From Listeria welshimeri serovar 6b str. SLCC5334 (GTDB taxonomy: Bacteria > Bacillota > Bacilli > Lactobacillales > Listeriaceae): 64,000 bases of DNA. The notes beneath the pieces are model-generated. The model saw only the letters and a program-made list of their open reading frames with translations. It had not been told where the DNA came from and did not search any database. A program made the translations under genes and the position numbers. Shown piece after piece: positions 19,926-29,747 of the stretch. The DNA is taken from contig NC_008555.1 in assembly GCF_000060285.1 (NCBI RefSeq), positions 1,178,001 through 1,242,000 on the forward strand, given 5' to 3'. The number at the start of each line of letters is the position of its first letter. The first letter of the stretch is position 1.

Positions 19926-22283
19926 ATGGAAAAAAAAGTAGAAGCCATATTAGAATTTGATAAAATAAAAAAACAGCTTACCGAATTTGCTTCTTCTTCA
20001 CTAGGGGAGCAAGCTATTTTGGAACTCGCTCCAGCTACAAATTTTCAAGTCGTACAAAAATCACAACTTGAAACCGAAGAAGGAGCCAAAATTATTCGTT
20101 TACGAGGAAGTGCGCCAATTACTGGTTTAACAGATGTTTTTGCCCATTTAAAGCGTCTGGAAATTGGTGGCGATTTAAACGGTCTGGAAATCTATCAAAT
20201 TGGTAGCAACTTACGAGTAAGTCGCCAAATGAAAAATTTTATGACTGATTTACTAGAAATGGGTGTCGAATTACCATTACTCGGCGCGCTTTCTGATGAA
20301 CTTTTGGTATTAAAAGAAGTAGAAGAAGATATTGCCATTTCTGTAGATGAAAGTGGGAAAATATTAGATACAGCAAGTGAGGCGCTAAGCACGATTCGCC
20401 GGACACTTCGCCGCACGGAAGATCGTGTCCGTGAAAAACTCGAATCTTATTTACGGGATCGAAATGCTTCCAAAATGTTAAGTGATGCTGTTATTACAAT
20501 TCGAAATGATCGTTATGTCATTCCTGTTAAGCAAGAATATAAAGGGCATTATGGCGGGATTGTTCACGACCAGTCTGCTTCTGGACAAACCTTGTTCATT
20601 GAGCCGCAAAGTGTAGTTGATCTAAATAATGAACGAAAGGCTTTGCAAGCAAAAGAAAAGCAAGAAATCGAACGAATTCTTGCTGAAATATCAGCATCTT
20701 TAGCCGGATGGATTAACGAAATTCATCACAATACTTTTATTTTAGGTCGCTATGATTTTATTTTTGCAAAAGCACGTTTTGGTAAAGCAATGAAAGCAGT
20801 AACACCACATTTAAGTGATGCAGGTATTGTTCATTTAATAGCAGCAAGACATCCGCTCTTAGATGCAGCTAATGTAGTTGCCAACGATATTTATTTAGGT
20901 GAAGATTTTACTACAATTGTAATCACAGGACCAAATACTGGCGGTAAAACAATAACCTTAAAAACATTAGGACTATTAACATTGATGGCACAATCAGGTT
21001 TGCAAATTCCAGCGCAAGAAGATTCTACTATCGCTGTGTTTGAGCATGTATTTGCTGATATTGGAGACGAACAATCGATTGAACAAAGCTTGAGCACATT
21101 CTCCTCCCATATGACAAACATTGTTTCCATTTTAGAAAAAGTGAACCATAAGTCGCTTATTTTATATGATGAACTCGGGGCAGGAACAGATCCACAAGAA
21201 GGAGCAGCACTAGCAATTGCAATTCTTGATGCAAGTCATGAAAAAGGCGCAAGTGTTGTTGCAACAACCCATTATCCTGAACTAAAAGCATATGGCTATA
21301 ACCGTGTTCATGCAACGAATGCTTCTGTGGAATTTAATGTGGAAACCCTTAGCCCAACGTATAAATTACTAATTGGTGTTCCCGGTCGAAGTAATGCTTT
21401 TGATATATCGCGCCGTCTCGGTTTAAGTGAAAACATTATTACAGAAGCAAGAAGCCTTGTAGATACCGAAAGTGCTGATTTAAATGACATGATTTCGAGC
21501 TTAGAAGAAAAACGAAATCTAGCAGAAACGGAATATGAAGAAGCACGGGAACTAGCTCGCGGGGCTGATGCTCTTTTAAAAGATTTACAAAAAGAAATAA
21601 CGAATTACTATCAACAAAAAGATAAATTAATGGAACAAGCAAGGGAGAAAGCTGCAAACATTGTCACAAAAGCAGAAGTAGAAGCCGAAGAAATTATCCA
21701 CGAATTGCGCACAATGCAATTAAACGGAGCAGCAGGGATCAAAGAACATGAGCTTATCGATGCAAAAACAAGACTAGGAAAAGCAAAACCGAAAACAATC
21801 AACAAAACCATTCCGCAAGCACCAAAACAAAAACCACATGTCTTCCAAGTTGGCGACAATGTTCGAGTTTTATCCCTAGGACAAAAAGGAACACTTTTAA
21901 ACAAAATTAGTGATAAAGAGTGGAACGTTCAAATCGGTATTATCAAAATGAAAATCAAGACTACTGATTTAGAATACATTCAACCTGAAACACCCAAAAA
22001 ACAACGCATCATCACATCTGTTCATAGTAGTGACTCACCAGTAAAAAGTGAACTCGATTTGCGCGGTGAACGTTATGAAGACGCTTTGCAAAAAGTGGAT
22101 AAATACCTTGATGAAGCCTTGCTTGCAGGATATCCACAAGTAGCCATCATTCACGGTAAAGGAACTGGCGCACTGAGAACAGGTGTCACCGAGTATCTGA
22201 AAAATCATCGCATGGTTAAATCCATCCGTTTCGGAGCAGCGGCAGAAGGCGGAAACGGTGTGACGATTGTCGAGTTCAAGTAA
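19926..22283 (+). CDS. mutS2: Endonuclease MutS2
   Basis: MutS-family ATPase without mismatch-recognition domain; in Firmicutes it acts on branched DNA and collided ribosomes. Length 785 equals B. subtilis MutS2. The core ABC-like ATPase has Walker A TGPNTGGKT near 340, Walker B LILYDELGAGTDP near 420 and the H-loop TTHY. A coiled-coil linker (520-640) and a KOW-like segment lead to the C-terminal Smr nuclease domain (about 710-785) with SELDLRGERYEDAL and IIHGKGTGALR. Confidence 0.96.
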   Translation: MEKKVEAILEFDKIKKQLTEFASSSLGEQAILELAPATNFQVVQKSQLETEEGAKIIRLRGSAPITGLTDVFAHLKRLEIGGDLNGLEIYQIGSNLRVSRQMKNFMTDLLEMGVELPLLGALSDELLVLKEVEEDIAISVDESGKILDTASEALSTIRRTLRRTEDRVREKLESYLRDRNASKMLSDAVITIRNDRYVIPVKQEYKGHYGGIVHDQSASGQTLFIEPQSVVDLNNERKALQAKEKQEIERILAEISASLAGWINEIHHNTFILGRYDFIFAKARFGKAMKAVTPHLSDAGIVHLIAARHPLLDAANVVANDIYLGEDFTTIVITGPNTGGKTITLKTLGLLTLMAQSGLQIPAQEDSTIAVFEHVFADIGDEQSIEQSLSTFSSHMTNIVSILEKVNHKSLILYDELGAGTDPQEGAALAIAILDASHEKGASVVATTHYPELKAYGYNRVHATNASVEFNVETLSPTYKLLIGVPGRSNAFDISRRLGLSENIITEARSLVDTESADLNDMISSLEEKRNLAETEYEEARELARGADALLKDLQKEITNYYQQKDKLMEQAREKAANIVTKAEVEAEEIIHELRTMQLNGAAGIKEHELIDAKTRLGKAKPKTINKTIPQAPKQKPHVFQVGDNVRVLSLGQKGTLLNKISDKEWNVQIGIIKMKIKTTDLEYIQPETPKKQRIITSVHSSDSPVKSELDLRGERYEDALQKVDKYLDEALLAGYPQVAIIHGKGTGALRTGVTEYLKNHRMVKSIRFGAAAEGGNGVTIVEFK

Positions 22284-22363
22284 ACAACTGAGCAAAAACA
22301 TGGCTCCAAATAGGTCTAGGTGCTATACTGTGTGTACAAAAGTCATAAGGAGTGAAATAAATC

Positions 22364-22675
22364 ATGGTAAAAGAAATTACAGATGCAACATTTGAACAAG
22401 AAACTAGCGAAGGTTTAGTATTAACAGATTTCTGGGCAACATGGTGTGGTCCTTGCCGCATGGTGGCTCCAGTTTTAGAAGAAATACAAGAAGAACGTGG
22501 CGAAGCACTTAAAATCGTCAAAATGGACGTAGATGAAAACCCTGAAACACCAGGAAGCTTTGGTGTGATGAGTATTCCAACACTTCTTATCAAAAAAGAC
22601 GGCGAAGTAGTAGAAACTATTATTGGTTACCATCCAAAAGAAGAACTGGATGAAGTCATCAACAAATACGTTTAA
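22364..22675 (+). CDS. trxA: Thioredoxin
   Basis: Canonical 103-residue thioredoxin, disulfide reductant of the cytosol. Active site WCGPC at residues about 28-32 in [12 protein letters not shown], cis-Pro in MSIPTLL, and the buried Asp region in LTDFWA. AAGGAGTG precedes the ATG. It has its own terminator and a TATACT element about 40 bases upstream, so it is probably a single-gene unit, as expected for an essential stress-regulated gene. Confidence 0.96.
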   Translation: MVKEITDATFEQETSEGLVLTDFWATWCGPCRMVAPVLEEIQEERGEALKIVKMDVDENPETPGSFGVMSIPTLLIKKDGEVVETIIGYHPKEELDEVINKYV

Positions 22676-22692
22676 AATTATGCTAAAATGAA

Positions 22693-22726
22693 AGAAGCTT
22701 AGGACTAACATTCTAAGCTTCTTTTT
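22693..22726 (+). terminator. Terminator of trxA
   Basis: AGAAGCTTAG pairs perfectly with CTAAGCTTCT and is followed by T5. Confidence 0.9.
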
Positions 22727-22750
22727 AAATGTATAACTGGAGTTGATAAA

Positions 22751-24562
22751 ATGTCTTCTGAACATATCCAAAATAAATTAGCGCTTCTGCCAGACCAACC
22801 TGGTTGCTATTTGATGAAAGATAGACAAGGAACCATTATTTACGTTGGGAAAGCAAAAGTGTTGAAAAATCGTGTACGTTCTTATTTTTCAGGGACACAT
22901 GATAGTAAAACACAACGATTAGTTCAAGAAATTGTGGACTTTGAATATATTGTTACTTCATCCAATGTAGAAGCGTTACTACTAGAAATCAATTTAATCA
23001 AAAAACATGACCCGCGTTTTAATATACGTTTAAAAGATGATAAAACGTATCCATTTATAAAAATTACTAACGAACGACATCCGCGTTTGATTATTACCCG
23101 TCAAGTCAAGAAAGATAAAGGGAAATATTTCGGACCATATCCAAATGTCTATGCTGCAAATGAAGTGAAACGTATTTTAGATCGGCTATATCCGCTTCGA
23201 AAATGTAGCACGTTACCAAATAAAGTATGTTTATATTATCACCTCGGACAATGTCTTGCACCATGCGTATTTGACGTGGAGGCAAGTAAATATAAAGAAA
23301 TGCAAGATGAAATTGTGGCATTCTTAAATGGCGGCTATAAAACCGTCAAAAATGACTTAATGAAAAAAATGCAAGTGGCCGCAGAAAATATGGAATTTGA
23401 AAAAGCAGGAGAATTTCGCGACCAAATTAACGCAATCGAAACAACGATGGAAAAACAAAAAATGACAATGAATGATTTTGTTGACCGTGATGTATTTGGT
23501 TATGCTATTGATAAAGGCTGGATGTGTGTCCAAGTATTCTTCATCCGTCAAGGAAAACTCATTGAGCGCGATGTTTCGCAGTTTCCATTTTACAATGATG
23601 CGGATGAAGATTTCCTCACATTTATTGGTCAGTTTTATCAAAAAGCAAATCATATTCCGCCAAAAGAAATCTATTTACCAGATGATGTTGATAGCGAAGC
23701 CGTTCAAGCGGTTGTTCCCGACACAAAAATCATCGTACCACAACGCGGAAACAAAAAAGAACTTGTAAAACTAGCTTATAAAAATGCCAAAATCGCCTTA
23801 AATGAAAAATTCATGTTACTAGAACGCAATGAAGAACGAACAGTCGGTGCGGTAGAACGGCTTGGTGAAGCAATGGGAATTCCAACACCATCACGCGTGG
23901 AAGCTTTTGACAACTCCAACATTCACGGTACAGACCCAGTTTCGGCCATGGTCACATTTCTTGATGGCAAACCAAGTAAAAATGATTACCGGAAATACAA
24001 AATCAAAACCGTGGAAGGTCCGGATGATTATGCTACGATGCGTGAAGTTATTCGAAGACGTTACTGGAGAGTGCTAAAAGAGAGACTACCAATGCCTGAT
24101 TTGATACTAATTGATGGTGGTAAAGGCCAAATTGACAGCGCTAAAGACGTCCTTATAAATGAATTAGGCTTAGACATACCAGTAGCAGGACTTGCCAAAG
24201 ACGACAAACACCGTACCAGTCAACTATTATTTGGTGATCCACTAGAAATAGTTCCACTTGAGAGAAACAGCCAAGAATTCTATTTACTGCAACGAATGCA
24301 AGATGAGGTCCATCGCTTTGCCATCACATTCCATCGCCAATTACGTAGCAAAACAGGTTTCCAATCCATTCTTGATGGCATTCCAGGCGTAGGTCCGGGA
24401 CGTAAGAAAAAACTACTCAAACATTTTGGTTCCATGAAAAAATTAAAAGAAGCTTCTGTGGAAGAAATCAAAGAAGCTGGTGTTCCTATGAATGTTGCAG
24501 AAGAAGTGCATAAACACATTACCACTTTCAATGAAAAAGCCAAAAATACGGAACAAAAATAA
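22751..24562 (+). CDS. uvrC: UvrABC excinuclease subunit C
   Basis: Makes both incisions in nucleotide excision repair. GIY-YIG nuclease at residues 14-92 ([26 protein letters not shown]), a Cys cluster near 155-175 typical of UvrC, the UVR (UvrB-binding) helix pair near 200-235, the RNase H-like 5'-incision domain (about 380-540, starting [18 protein letters not shown]), and tandem helix-hairpin-helix motifs at 550-600 ([19 protein letters not shown]). Length 603 is standard. Confidence 0.96.
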   Translation: MSSEHIQNKLALLPDQPGCYLMKDRQGTIIYVGKAKVLKNRVRSYFSGTHDSKTQRLVQEIVDFEYIVTSSNVEALLLEINLIKKHDPRFNIRLKDDKTYPFIKITNERHPRLIITRQVKKDKGKYFGPYPNVYAANEVKRILDRLYPLRKCSTLPNKVCLYYHLGQCLAPCVFDVEASKYKEMQDEIVAFLNGGYKTVKNDLMKKMQVAAENMEFEKAGEFRDQINAIETTMEKQKMTMNDFVDRDVFGYAIDKGWMCVQVFFIRQGKLIERDVSQFPFYNDADEDFLTFIGQFYQKANHIPPKEIYLPDDVDSEAVQAVVPDTKIIVPQRGNKKELVKLAYKNAKIALNEKFMLLERNEERTVGAVERLGEAMGIPTPSRVEAFDNSNIHGTDPVSAMVTFLDGKPSKNDYRKYKIKTVEGPDDYATMREVIRRRYWRVLKERLPMPDLILIDGGKGQIDSAKDVLINELGLDIPVAGLAKDDKHRTSQLLFGDPLEIVPLERNSQEFYLLQRMQDEVHRFAITFHRQLRSKTGFQSILDGIPGVGPGRKKKLLKHFGSMKKLKEASVEEIKEAGVPMNVAEEVHKHITTFNEKAKNTEQK

Positions 24563-24609
24563 TTTTAGTTGCAAATACCAGTTAGGCAATTTAGCTTCAA
24601 TAGATTTAA

Positions 24610-24643
24610 AAACACCAATGACTCTTAGGTTATTGGTGTTTTT
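24610..24643 (+). terminator. Terminator of uvrC
   Basis: AAACACCAAT pairs perfectly with ATTGGTGTTT, followed by TT and A; about 50 bases after the uvrC stop. Confidence 0.88.
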
Positions 24644-24755
24644 ATACATTCAAGTTATTTTTATAAATTAAATAGCAATCACTCTTCCCTTCAACACATA
24701 AATGCGCTAAAATAAAATCATTGATAAAAAAGAATGAAAGCCAGGAGGAACGAGA

Positions 24756-25970
24756 GTGGGACTAGTCGTATTAAAATTTGGAGGAACGTCTGTTAGCACC
24801 GTAGATAAAATTGGAAAAACAGCGGACCAAGCCATCTATGAAAAAAAACAAGGAAATAGAGTCATCATCGTCGTTTCTGCGATGGGAAAATCAACCGACA
24901 AATTAGTAGCAATGGCGGAAGAAATTAGTGAAACGCCAGATAAACGCGAAATGGATATGCTACTTTCTACTGGTGAACAAATTACGATTGCACTACTAGC
25001 AATGACGTTAAAAGAAAAAGGCCATGACGCTATTTCTTTAACAGGTTGGCAAGCTGGCATTGAAACAGAAGCAGTACATAGTAATGCAAGGATTGCTGAA
25101 ATTGATAGTTCGCGTATAGAATCTGCGCTTGATTTAGGACAAATTGTTGTGGTTGCAGGATTTCAAGGTTTCACTTCGGATGGAGAAATTACTACTTTAG
25201 GCAGGGGTGGTTCTGATACAACTGCGGTTGCAATTGCATCAGCTTTAAATGCAGAAAAATGTGCTATTTGTACTGATGTTGTCGGAGTGTTCACAACAGA
25301 TCCGCGCTATGTCAAAAATGCTCAAAAACTAGAACAAATAACCTATGATGAAATGTTAGAACTAGCTAACCTAGGAGCAGGAGTTTTGCATCCACGCTCT
25401 GTCGAATATGCGAAAAACTTCCGGATACCGCTTGAAGTAAGAGCGAGTCACGAAAAAGAACCTGGCACAATGATTAAGGAGGATTTAACAATGGAAAATA
25501 CCAAAGTAGTCCGTGGAATCGCTTTTGAAGACCAAATCACCCGTGTAACTATTCACTGGAAACAAAAAGAAGCTATGCGAGTATCTAAAGTCTTCACAAA
25601 ATTAGCCGAAAATAATATTGACGTGGATATTATTATTCAGGGGATTACAGGACTAGGTCATGGCAATCTATCCTTCACAATCAAAACAAGTGCACTTTTA
25701 GCCACACTAGCTGTTTTAGAAGAAAGTAAAGAACTACTTCAAATCGAAAAACTCGAATCTGAACAAGAATTAGCAAAAGTATCTATTGTTGGCTCTGGAA
25801 TGGTAAGTAATCCAGGAGTAGCTGCACAAATGTTTGAAGCTTTAACAGAGAATAATATTCCAATTAAAATGATTAGCACATCAGAAATCAAAGTTTCCAC
25901 TGTAGTTTCTGCCCGTAACATGGTAGAAGCAGCCCAAGCTTTACATGATCAATTTGAGTTAGATAAATAA
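24756..25970 (+). CDS. lysC: Aspartate kinase, alpha-beta type
   Basis: First step of the aspartate pathway to lysine, threonine, methionine and diaminopimelate. GTG start behind CAGGAGGAACG. Kinase domain 1-235 starts with the signature VLKFGGTSVS; two C-terminal ACT domains (about 260-400, e.g. VSIVGSGMVSNPGVAAQMFEAL) bind the feedback amino acid. An internal in-frame ATG with a strong ribosome site would also give a separate regulatory subunit, as in B. subtilis aspartokinase II. The 190-base leader holds the uvrC terminator and shows no L-box that I can recognise. Confidence 0.95.
   Translation: MGLVVLKFGGTSVSTVDKIGKTADQAIYEKKQGNRVIIVVSAMGKSTDKLVAMAEEISETPDKREMDMLLSTGEQITIALLAMTLKEKGHDAISLTGWQAGIETEAVHSNARIAEIDSSRIESALDLGQIVVVAGFQGFTSDGEITTLGRGGSDTTAVAIASALNAEKCAICTDVVGVFTTDPRYVKNAQKLEQITYDEMLELANLGAGVLHPRSVEYAKNFRIPLEVRASHEKEPGTMIKEDLTMENTKVVRGIAFEDQITRVTIHWKQKEAMRVSKVFTKLAENNIDVDIIIQGITGLGHGNLSFTIKTSALLATLAVLEESKELLQIEKLESEQELAKVSIVGSGMVSNPGVAAQMFEALTENNIPIKMISTSEIKVSTVVSARNMVEAAQALHDQFELDK
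25491..25970 (+). CDS. Aspartate kinase beta subunit from internal start
   Basis: Inside lysC, AAGGAGG at 25476-25482 lies 8 bases before an in-frame ATG (25491), which would translate the last 159 residues, containing only the ACT regulatory domains. This is exactly the organisation known from B. subtilis lysC, where in-phase overlapping translation makes alpha2beta2 enzyme. Expression here is inferred from the ribosome site and family precedent. Confidence 0.75.
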   Translation: MENTKVVRGIAFEDQITRVTIHWKQKEAMRVSKVFTKLAENNIDVDIIIQGITGLGHGNLSFTIKTSALLATLAVLEESKELLQIEKLESEQELAKVSIVGSGMVSNPGVAAQMFEALTENNIPIKMISTSEIKVSTVVSARNMVEAAQALHDQFELDK

Positions 25971-25971
25971 A

Positions 25972-26035
25972 AATAAGCTTGAAGTAACGCGACTACTCCT
26001 AAATTAGGATGTACATCTGTTACCTCAAGCTTATT
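25972..26035. terminator. Long bidirectional terminator between lysC and yslB
   Basis: AATAAGCTTGAAGTAAC pairs with GTTACCTCAAGCTTATT (one mismatch), with an inner CCT/AGG helix, and is followed by T6. It separates convergent genes. Confidence 0.88.
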
Positions 26036-26037
26036 TT

Positions 26038-26496
26038 TTAGTAACGCTCTTCGTTATCAACCGTTTCTTTACGGTCCCATTTCACAATAATAGTTACTTG
26101 CTTTTTGCGTGTGTCTACTTCATCATAACTTTCAGTATAGAGTTTTTTCTGCGCTTGTAATTGTTCCGCTACAAAACCAGCTTCTAGTTTAAAAGTCGGA
26201 TTTTCTTGAGAAGTAAATCGCGCTTCCACCATTTCACCTTGCAAAAGCAAACGCAATTCATCTTTCTTTTCCTTCAAAATACTAAATTTTCCCCATGAAG
26301 CTTTTTCAAAGAAATCTGCTACTTCATCAAGAGTCTCCAGTGGGAATTTACGTGCTAAATCTTTCCCAGCCCAGTACATAATGTGAGGCGCCTCATCACC
26401 AAGTATTTCGGGAATTAAGTAATTTCGTAATAAATCTAAACCAAAGCTTGGGACGAGTATATGTTCCTCGTGTCCATTCTGTTCATTTTCTGTCAT
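26038..26496 (-). CDS. YslB-like DUF2507 protein
   Basis: Soluble protein of 152 residues of the DUF2507/YslB family, predicted to have the bacterial V4R-like (4-vinyl reductase) fold that binds small hydrophobic ligands; no enzymatic role is established. The start at 26496 (MTENEQ) is chosen because GGGGT lies 8 bases upstream; longer starts lack a ribosome site. Motifs LRNYLIPEILGDEAPHIMYWAGKDLARKF and EAGFVAEQLQ are typical of the family. The neighbour relation lysC-yslB-racE is conserved with B. subtilis. Confidence 0.85.
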   Translation of the reverse strand: MTENEQNGHEEHILVPSFGLDLLRNYLIPEILGDEAPHIMYWAGKDLARKFPLETLDEVADFFEKASWGKFSILKEKKDELRLLLQGEMVEARFTSQENPTFKLEAGFVAEQLQAQKKLYTESYDEVDTRKKQVTIIVKWDRKETVDNEERY

Positions 26497-26564
26497 ATCG
26501 GATACCCCACTTTCATACACCATTATAACCAAAATCACCCCAAAATGGAAAGCACAACAAAGAA

Positions 26565-26595
26565 TTTTCTATAAAAAAGCTTTTTTCATAGAAAA
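26565..26595. other. Palindromic hairpin upstream of racE
   Basis: TTTTCTAT and ATAGAAAA flank an AAAAAAGCTTTTTT palindrome, giving a nearly continuous stem with one bulged C. It sits between the divergent yslB and racE genes. It may be a termination or regulatory hairpin; function not inferable. Confidence 0.4.
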
Positions 26596-26677
26596 GACTT
26601 GCGAAAAAGCCGAAAAATAAGAAAATGGAAGGTATAGATAAAAAAATGGAAATTAATAAAGAAATTGAGGCGAGACT

Positions 26678-27478
26678 GTGAAACAAGCTATTGGCTTTAT
26701 TGATTCGGGAGTAGGCGGTTTGACAGTAGTGCGAGAAGTGCTAAAACAGCTACCCCATGAACAAGTATATTATTTAGGAGATACCGCACGTTGCCCTTAT
26801 GGACCACGTGACAAAGAAGAAGTAGCTAAGTTTACTTGGGAAATGACTAATTTCTTAGTAGATCGCGGAATCAAAATGCTCGTTATTGCTTGTAATACCG
26901 CAACCGCAGCTGCACTATATGATATTCGTGAAAAATTGGATATTCCTGTGATTGGCGTTATTCAACCAGGTTCAAGAGCAGCACTAAAAGCAACTAAAAA
27001 TAACAAAATCGGCGTTTTAGGAACGATTGGAACCGTCGAAAGCATGGCATATCCAACGGCATTAAAAGGATTAAATCGCCGGGTAGAAGTAGATTCGCTT
27101 GCTTGTCCAAAATTTGTATCTGTCGTAGAATCTGGTGAGTACAAAAGTGCTATTGCTAAAAAAGTAGTAGCTGAATCACTTTTACCACTTAAAAGCACCA
27201 AGATTGATACGGTAATTTTAGGTTGCACACATTACCCACTTTTAAAACCGATTATTGAGAATTTTATGGGCGATGGTGTGTCAGTCATTAACTCTGGGGA
27301 AGAAACGGCAAGTGAAGTAAGTGCCTTACTAGATTATCATAATTTACTAGATGCCACAGATGAAGAAATTGAACATCGTTTTTTCACAACAGGTTCCACA
27401 CAAATTTTCAAAGATATTGCAAAAGACTGGTTAAATATGCCAGATATGATAGTAGAACATATAAAACTAGGAAAATAA
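26678..27478 (+). CDS. racE: Glutamate racemase
   Basis: Makes D-glutamate for peptidoglycan. GTG start with TTGAGGCGAG upstream. The two catalytic cysteines are in [13 protein letters not shown] (near residue 75) and LGCTHYPLL (near 185), with the N-terminal signature [11 protein letters not shown]. Length 266 is standard. The next gene, rph, begins 12 bases downstream, so the genes racE-rph-rdgB-phosphoesterase form one operon as in B. subtilis. The symbol murI is also used for this gene. Confidence 0.96.
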
Positions 27479-27490
27479 GAGGTGTCACTA

Positions 27491-28237
27491 ATGAGAGTTG
27501 ATGGAAGAGAAAAAAATGCACTACGAAAAATCGAAGTCACACCAGATTACTTAATGCATCCAGAAGGTTCTGTGTTAATCGCATCAGGAAATACAAAAGT
27601 TATTTGTTCAGCAAGTGTAGAAACAAAAGTGCCACCATTCATGCGCGGAGAAGGTCGTGGCTGGATTTCCGCAGAATACTCCATGTTACCACGAGCTACA
27701 AATACACGAAATATCCGAGAGTCTTCGAAAGGTAAAGTAACTGGGAGAACAATGGAAATTCAGCGCCTTATTGGACGTGCTTTACGTGCAGTAGTTGACT
27801 TAGATGCACTTGGCGAACGAACTATTTGGTTAGATTGTGATGTTATCCAAGCGGATGGGGGAACACGAACAGCTTCTATCACAGGTGCTTTCATCGCAAT
27901 GGTCATGGCAATTGCTAAATTAGACGAACAAGTTCCATTTACTAAATTTCCAGTAAAAGATTTTCTTGCAGCAACAAGTGTTGGTGTTCTAGAAGAGGGC
28001 GGTACAGTGCTTGATCTTAACTACATAGAAGATAGTGCAGCACAAGTGGATATGAATATTATTATGACCGGGAGCGGCGCCTTTGTGGAACTACAAGGAA
28101 CAGGCGAAGAAGCCACTTTTTCAGAAACTGAATTAGCTGAACTAATTGCTCTAGGTAAAAAAGGAATAAGTGAACTAATCGAAATCCAAAAAGAAATACT
28201 TGGCGACAAAATCACAGCGCGGATTAAAGGAGAATAA
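27491..28237 (+). CDS. rph: Ribonuclease PH
   Basis: Phosphorolytic 3'-5' exoribonuclease that trims tRNA 3' ends. Start at ATG 27491 ([12 protein letters not shown]), 248 residues, with AGAGGTG at correct distance; the in-frame GTG at 27482 overlaps that ribosome site. Family motifs include the RNA-binding RSSxRR-like region ([29 protein letters not shown]) and the phosphate site [11 protein letters not shown]. Middle gene of the racE operon. Confidence 0.95.
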   Translation: MRVDGREKNALRKIEVTPDYLMHPEGSVLIASGNTKVICSASVETKVPPFMRGEGRGWISAEYSMLPRATNTRNIRESSKGKVTGRTMEIQRLIGRALRAVVDLDALGERTIWLDCDVIQADGGTRTASITGAFIAMVMAIAKLDEQVPFTKFPVKDFLAATSVGVLEEGGTVLDLNYIEDSAAQVDMNIIMTGSGAFVELQGTGEEATFSETELAELIALGKKGISELIEIQKEILGDKITARIKGE

Positions 28238-28240
28238 AAG

Positions 28241-28852
28241 ATGAGTAAAATTATTATTGCCACCGCAAATAAAGGAAAAGCAAAAGAATTCGAAAAAATC
28301 TTTGCTAAATTTAATATTGAAGTTGCGACACTTGCTGATTTCCCGGAAATAGGTGAAATTGAAGAAACAGGAACAACTTTTGCTGAAAATGCTGCTCTCA
28401 AGGCAGAAACAGTCGCTAGCTTGCTAAATCAAACCGTAATTGCTGATGATTCCGGATTAATCGTAGACGCGCTTGACGGAGCTCCTGGCGTCTATTCGGC
28501 ACGCTATGCTGGTGTCGCCCACGATGATGCCAAAAATAATGAAAAACTACTTAAAAATTTAGAAGGTGTGGAACCGGCCAAAAGAACAGCGCGTTTCCAT
28601 TGTACACTTGCTGTAGCTACACCGTCTGAAAAAACTACTTTTTATACTGGAGAAGTAGAGGGGATAATTGCAGAACAACTTTGTGGAACAAATGGATTTG
28701 GTTATGATCCACTATTTTTCTTACCTGAATACGGTTTAACAATGGCTGAAATCCCAGCTGAGAAAAAGAATGAAATTAGCCACCGTGCGAATGCCATTAA
28801 ACAACTAGAAAAAGATTTAACAGAAGTAGTAGAAAAAGTTACTAAAAAGTGA
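28241..28852 (+). CDS. rdgB: XTP/dITP pyrophosphatase (HAM1/RdgB family)
   Basis: House-cleaning enzyme that hydrolyses dITP and XTP to monophosphates. Characteristic motifs: IATANKGKAKEF at the N terminus, ENAALKAE and ADDSGLIVDALDGAPGVYSARYAG near 45-85, FGYDPLFFLPEYG near 150, and SHRANAI near the end. Length 203 is normal. Four bases separate it from rph. The two genes are co-transcribed in many Firmicutes. Confidence 0.94.
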   Translation: MSKIIIATANKGKAKEFEKIFAKFNIEVATLADFPEIGEIEETGTTFAENAALKAETVASLLNQTVIADDSGLIVDALDGAPGVYSARYAGVAHDDAKNNEKLLKNLEGVEPAKRTARFHCTLAVATPSEKTTFYTGEVEGIIAEQLCGTNGFGYDPLFFLPEYGLTMAEIPAEKKNEISHRANAIKQLEKDLTEVVEKVTKK

Positions 28853-28890
28853 GAGAATAGGTAACAGTAGCACTAGGGGGAGGAACCAAA

Positions 28891-29415
28891 ATGAAATTAT
28901 TAGTAGTTAGCGACAGTCACTCAGAACGTGATTGTTTAATCCATCTTAAAGAAAAATACGAAAACACAGTCGACGCTATGATTCATTGTGGAGATTCTGA
29001 ATTAGAAGCAGATGATCCAGCAATTCAAGGATTTCACACTGTCCGAGGTAATTGCGACTTTGGCGGAGGTTTTCCAAATGATTGGGTAGGAGAAGTGGAT
29101 GGTTATCGTATTTTAACTACTCATGGTCACCTTTACAATATCAAGATGACACTGATGAACTTACGATATCGTGCTCGTGAATTAAATGCTGATTTCGCCT
29201 TCTTTGGTCATTCCCATGAATTAGGCGTAGATATGCTCGATGACACCATTATTTTAAATCCTGGCAGCATTTCCTTGCCAAGAGGTAGAATTCGCATCAA
29301 GACTTATGCATTAATCGATTCTACACCAGAAGGAATCCAAGTTCGTTTTATGGATCGTGACGACAACGAACTAAAAGATCTTACCCAAATTTTCCCATTA
29401 ACCAAACATAACTAG
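28891..29415 (+). CDS. YfcE/MJ0936-type metallophosphoesterase (YsnB-like)
   Basis: Small calcineurin-like phosphodiesterase, 174 residues, with all metal motifs in order: VVSDSHS, IHCGDSE, VRGNCD, TTHGH and FGHSHE, then NPGS. The natural substrate of Firmicute YsnB is not established. GGGGGAGGAACC precedes the ATG. It is the last gene of the racE operon and the last host gene before the tRNA used by the phage. Confidence 0.92.
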   Translation: MKLLVVSDSHSERDCLIHLKEKYENTVDAMIHCGDSELEADDPAIQGFHTVRGNCDFGGGFPNDWVGEVDGYRILTTHGHLYNIKMTLMNLRYRARELNADFAFFGHSHELGVDMLDDTIILNPGSISLPRGRIRIKTYALIDSTPEGIQVRFMDRDDNELKDLTQIFPLTKHN

Positions 29416-29464
29416 GTCAAAAGACATGCATTCAAGAAAATATCCAATATCTTAAAGAAAACCA

Positions 29465-29493
29465 TTGACAAACAAGCAATTTAAACATAAAAT
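29465..29493 (+). promoter_or_regulatory. Promoter of tRNA-Arg
   Basis: Perfect TTGACA, 17-base spacer, TAAAAT, placed about 33 bases before the mature tRNA 5' end. Confidence 0.8.
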
Positions 29494-29525
29494 GGTATTT
29501 GGCTGTTGAAAAAACAGTGCCATTT

Positions 29526-29610
<85 letters not shown>

Positions 29611-29617
29611 ATTAAAG

Positions 29618-29679
29618 AAATCTCTAAAACGTTGAAAACCCTTGAAATTAAAGAGTTTGAAAACATTTTAGAGATTTTT
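29618..29679. terminator. Inverted repeat/terminator between tRNA-Arg and integrase gene
   Basis: AAATCTCTAAAA pairs perfectly with TTTTAGAGATTT (12 bp), followed by T5 on the plus strand. The inner 36 bases contain two copies of TTGAAAAC-like sequence. It may end the tRNA transcript and the convergent integrase transcript. Confidence 0.65.
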
Positions 29680-29711
29680 CTATTTGCTGATGTTCCCCTG
29701 GTTTTTGCATG

Positions 29712-29747
29712 TTTTTATGACGTTTTATGCCATTTTTATGACGTTTT
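29712..29747. repeat. 21-bp-period direct repeat at the integrase 3' end (candidate Int arm sites)
   Basis: TTTTTATGACGTTTT occurs twice, at 29712-29726 and 29733-29747, exactly 21 bp (two helical turns) apart, partly overlapping the end of the integrase gene. The position near the attachment site and helical phasing fit arm-type binding sites for the integrase; this is inference. Confidence 0.6.

Noticed and set aside
24563-24755. Lysine riboswitch upstream of lysC
   Set aside because: The leader is under 200 bases, contains the uvrC terminator, and shows no conserved L-box core that I could recognise.
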